From assembly GCA_013823325.1 (NCBI GenBank), contig PNLY01000003.1, positions 1 through 64,000 on the forward strand: a stretch of DNA of 64,000 bases, in the 5' to 3' direction. A program made the translations under genes and the position numbers. Below are positions 62,625 through 64,000 of this stretch, in pieces; position 1 is the stretch's first letter, and the number at the start of each line of letters is the position of its first letter. Below the pieces are notes generated by a model. That model was given only the letters and a program-made list of their open reading frames with translations. It did not search any database and was not told the DNA's origin. Source of the DNA: Methylobacterium sp. (GTDB taxonomy: Bacteria; Pseudomonadota; Alphaproteobacteria; Rhizobiales; Beijerinckiaceae).

Positions 62625-62751
62625 TGTCATTCCGGGGCATCGCGCAGCGATGAACCCGGAACCCACGACCGGGTGAGCCCCTGTCCAGTGAAAGTCGTAT
62701 CACCCAGTCGTGGGTTCCGGGTTCGACCCTGCGGGCCGCCTCGGAATGACA
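62625..62751. repeat. Dispersed inverted repeat between catabolic genes
   Basis: TGTCATTCCGGGG at the left faces CGGAATGACA at the right, and inner GAACCCGGAACCCACGAC pairs perfectly with GTCGTGGGTTCCGGGTTC. The centre is about 30 bp. The TGTCATTCC/GGAATGACA ends are typical of a mobile-like intergenic repeat of Hyphomicrobiales. It separates two genes of one apparent operon. Confidence 0.8.
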
Positions 62752-62790
62752 AGTCGTTGCATTGACGAAGAACGCACCGAGGAAACGCCG

Positions 62791-64000
62791 ATGTCCCATC
62801 CCCGCAAGACGCCCGACACGTTGCGCTCGAAGCGCTGGTTCGGCGCCAGCGACCTGCGCTCCTTCGGGCATCGCTCGCGGGCGCTGCAGATGGGGCTCAA
62901 CCATGACGAGTTCATGGGCAAGCCGGTGATCGGCATCCTCAACACCTGGTCCGAGATCAACCCCTGCCACACCCATCTACGCGACCGCGCCGAGGCGGTG
63001 AAGCGCGCGGTCTGGGCAGCAGGCGGCTTCCCGGTCGAGATCCCGGTGATGTCGGCTTCCGAGCAGTACCAGAAGCCGACGACCATGCTCTATCGCAACT
63101 TCCTGGCGATGGAGGCGGAGGAATCGATCCGCTCCCACCCGCTCGATGGCGCGGTGCTGCTGGGCGGCTGCGACAAGTCCACGCCGGCTTTGATCATGGG
63201 CGCCTGCAGCGCCGGCCTGCCCTTCATCTTCGTGCCGGCCGGACCGATGCTGCGCGGCAACTGGGCCGGCAAGACGCTCGGCTCCGGCGCCGATGTCTGG
63301 AAGTATTGGGCCGAGAAGGAGGCCGGCAACATCTCCGATGCGCAATGGCGCGACATGGAGAGCGGCATCGCCCGCTCGCACGGCACCTGCATGGTGATGG
63401 GCACGGCCGCGACCATGATGAGCCATGCCGAGGTGCTGGGCCTTACTTTGCCAGGCGCCTCCGCCATCCCTGCCGCCGACGCCGCTCATCCGCGCATGGC
63501 CGCCGCCTCTGGCAAGCGCATCGTCGAAATGGTCTGGGAAGACCTGACGCCCGACCGCATCCTCACCCGCGAGAGCTTCGAGAACGCGCTCACCGTCCAC
63601 ATGGCGGTCGCCGGCTCGACCAATGCGATCATCCATCTCGTCGCCATGGCCGGCCGCGCCGGCGTGCCGCTTACCCCCGACGATTTCGACGCATTCTCGC
63701 GCAAGGTCCCGGTGATCGCCAACCTGCGCCCCTCAGGCGACTTCCTGATGGAGGACTTCTTCTATGCCGGCGGCCTGCCGGCTTTGCTGAAGCAGCTCGA
63801 GAGCAAGCTCCACACCGGCGCGATGACCGTGACCGGCAAGCCGCTCGCCGAGACGATCGCGCTCGCCAAGGTCTATGACGACAACGTCATCCGCCCACTC
63901 GACAGGCCGGTCTCGACCGCCAACGGCCTTGCCGTCCTGAAGGGCAACCTCGCCCCCGGCGGTTGCGTCATCAAGCCGTCCGCCGCCGAGGAGCGCCTGC
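62791..64000 (+). CDS. IlvD/Edd-family sugar-acid dehydratase (3' end beyond window)
   Basis: 403 codons are present with no stop before the window edge; family length is about 570-600 residues. C59 (SEINPCHTH), C127 (GGCDKSTPA) and C200 (HGTCMVMGTA) are the three cysteines expected for the Fe-S cluster. VMSASEQYQKPTTML and VAGSTNAIIHLVAMA are typical. The N-terminal RSKRWFGASDLRSFGHRSR resembles the arabinonate/xylonate/galactonate-type branch rather than IlvD of valine synthesis. GAGGAAA precedes ATG 62791. With the DHDPS-family enzyme it would convert an aldonic acid to a 2-keto-3-deoxy acid and onward. Confidence 0.92.
   Translation, partial: MSHPRKTPDTLRSKRWFGASDLRSFGHRSRALQMGLNHDEFMGKPVIGILNTWSEINPCHTHLRDRAEAVKRAVWAAGGFPVEIPVMSASEQYQKPTTMLYRNFLAMEAEESIRSHPLDGAVLLGGCDKSTPALIMGACSAGLPFIFVPAGPMLRGNWAGKTLGSGADVWKYWAEKEAGNISDAQWRDMESGIARSHGTCMVMGTAATMMSHAEVLGLTLPGASAIPAADAAHPRMAAASGKRIVEMVWEDLTPDRILTRESFENALTVHMAVAGSTNAIIHLVAMAGRAGVPLTPDDFDAFSRKVPVIANLRPSGDFLMEDFFYAGGLPALLKQLESKLHTGAMTVTGKPLAETIALAKVYDDNVIRPLDRPVSTANGLAVLKGNLAPGGCVIKPSAAEERL

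Overview
The window is high-GC, densely coded DNA that looks like the chromosome of an alphaproteobacterium of the order Hyphomicrobiales (Rhizobiales). I would guess a Bosea/Methylobacterium-like soil or plant-associated bacterium. The grounds are a ccoNOQP-fixGHIS cluster with an FnrN-type regulator, a DUF1127 protein, several tripartite-tricarboxylate (Bug) receptors, many ABC importers, and short palindromic intergenic repeats of the kind common in this order. The genus is inference. I saw no tRNA, rRNA, CRISPR array, phage or intact insertion sequence.

Layout. 1-3405 is the N-terminal part of a giant repeat-rich autotransporter that runs off the left edge, with a two-winged-helix regulator divergent from it. 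4604-9928 holds a GntR regulator, a type II dehydroquinase, and a TetR regulator divergent from a polar amino-acid ABC importer. 9955-10598 contains two decayed enzyme fragments. 10629-18371 holds a MocR-type regulator, a DUF1127 protein, a TauE/SafE permease, a frameshifted MaoC-like gene, an EmrAB-type efflux pair, an Ohr peroxidase, a LysR remnant and a hemolysin-III protein.

18666-39186 is the carbohydrate and sulfoester part. A minus-strand block reading from 26249 down to 19567 encodes an NitT/TauT-type ABC importer, two Gfo/Idh/MocA oxidoreductases and a glucokinase. A GntR/LacI-hybrid regulator at 26455 separates it from a plus-strand operon: a PHP-type metallohydrolase, a sugar ABC importer without its own ATPase, a cytoplasmic sulfatase and a DUF4432 mutarotase-like protein. 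SelO, a second sulfatase and a Bug receptor follow on the minus strand, next to a LysR gene broken by a perfect 25-bp tandem duplication. Two similar AT-rich operator-like sites flank the hybrid regulator, so the two arms may form one regulon for uptake and desulfation of an unidentified sulfated sugar. This is the best candidate here for an undescribed system.

40410-47786 holds oxyR-katG, a PmrAB/QseBC-like two-component pair with a textbook CTTAAG-N5-CTTAAG box, a DsbA-like protein, an L,D-transpeptidase and a small secreted Arg-rich protein. 47861-56582 is the complete cbb3 oxidase locus, preceded by FNR boxes and an FnrN-type regulator. 56738-64000 holds a possible acetyltransferase under a perfect FNR box, a small hypothetical gene, an LLM oxidoreductase, and a sugar-acid catabolic locus: RraA-like, Bug receptor, FCD regulator, DHDPS-family aldolase/dehydratase, and an IlvD/Edd dehydratase cut by the right edge.
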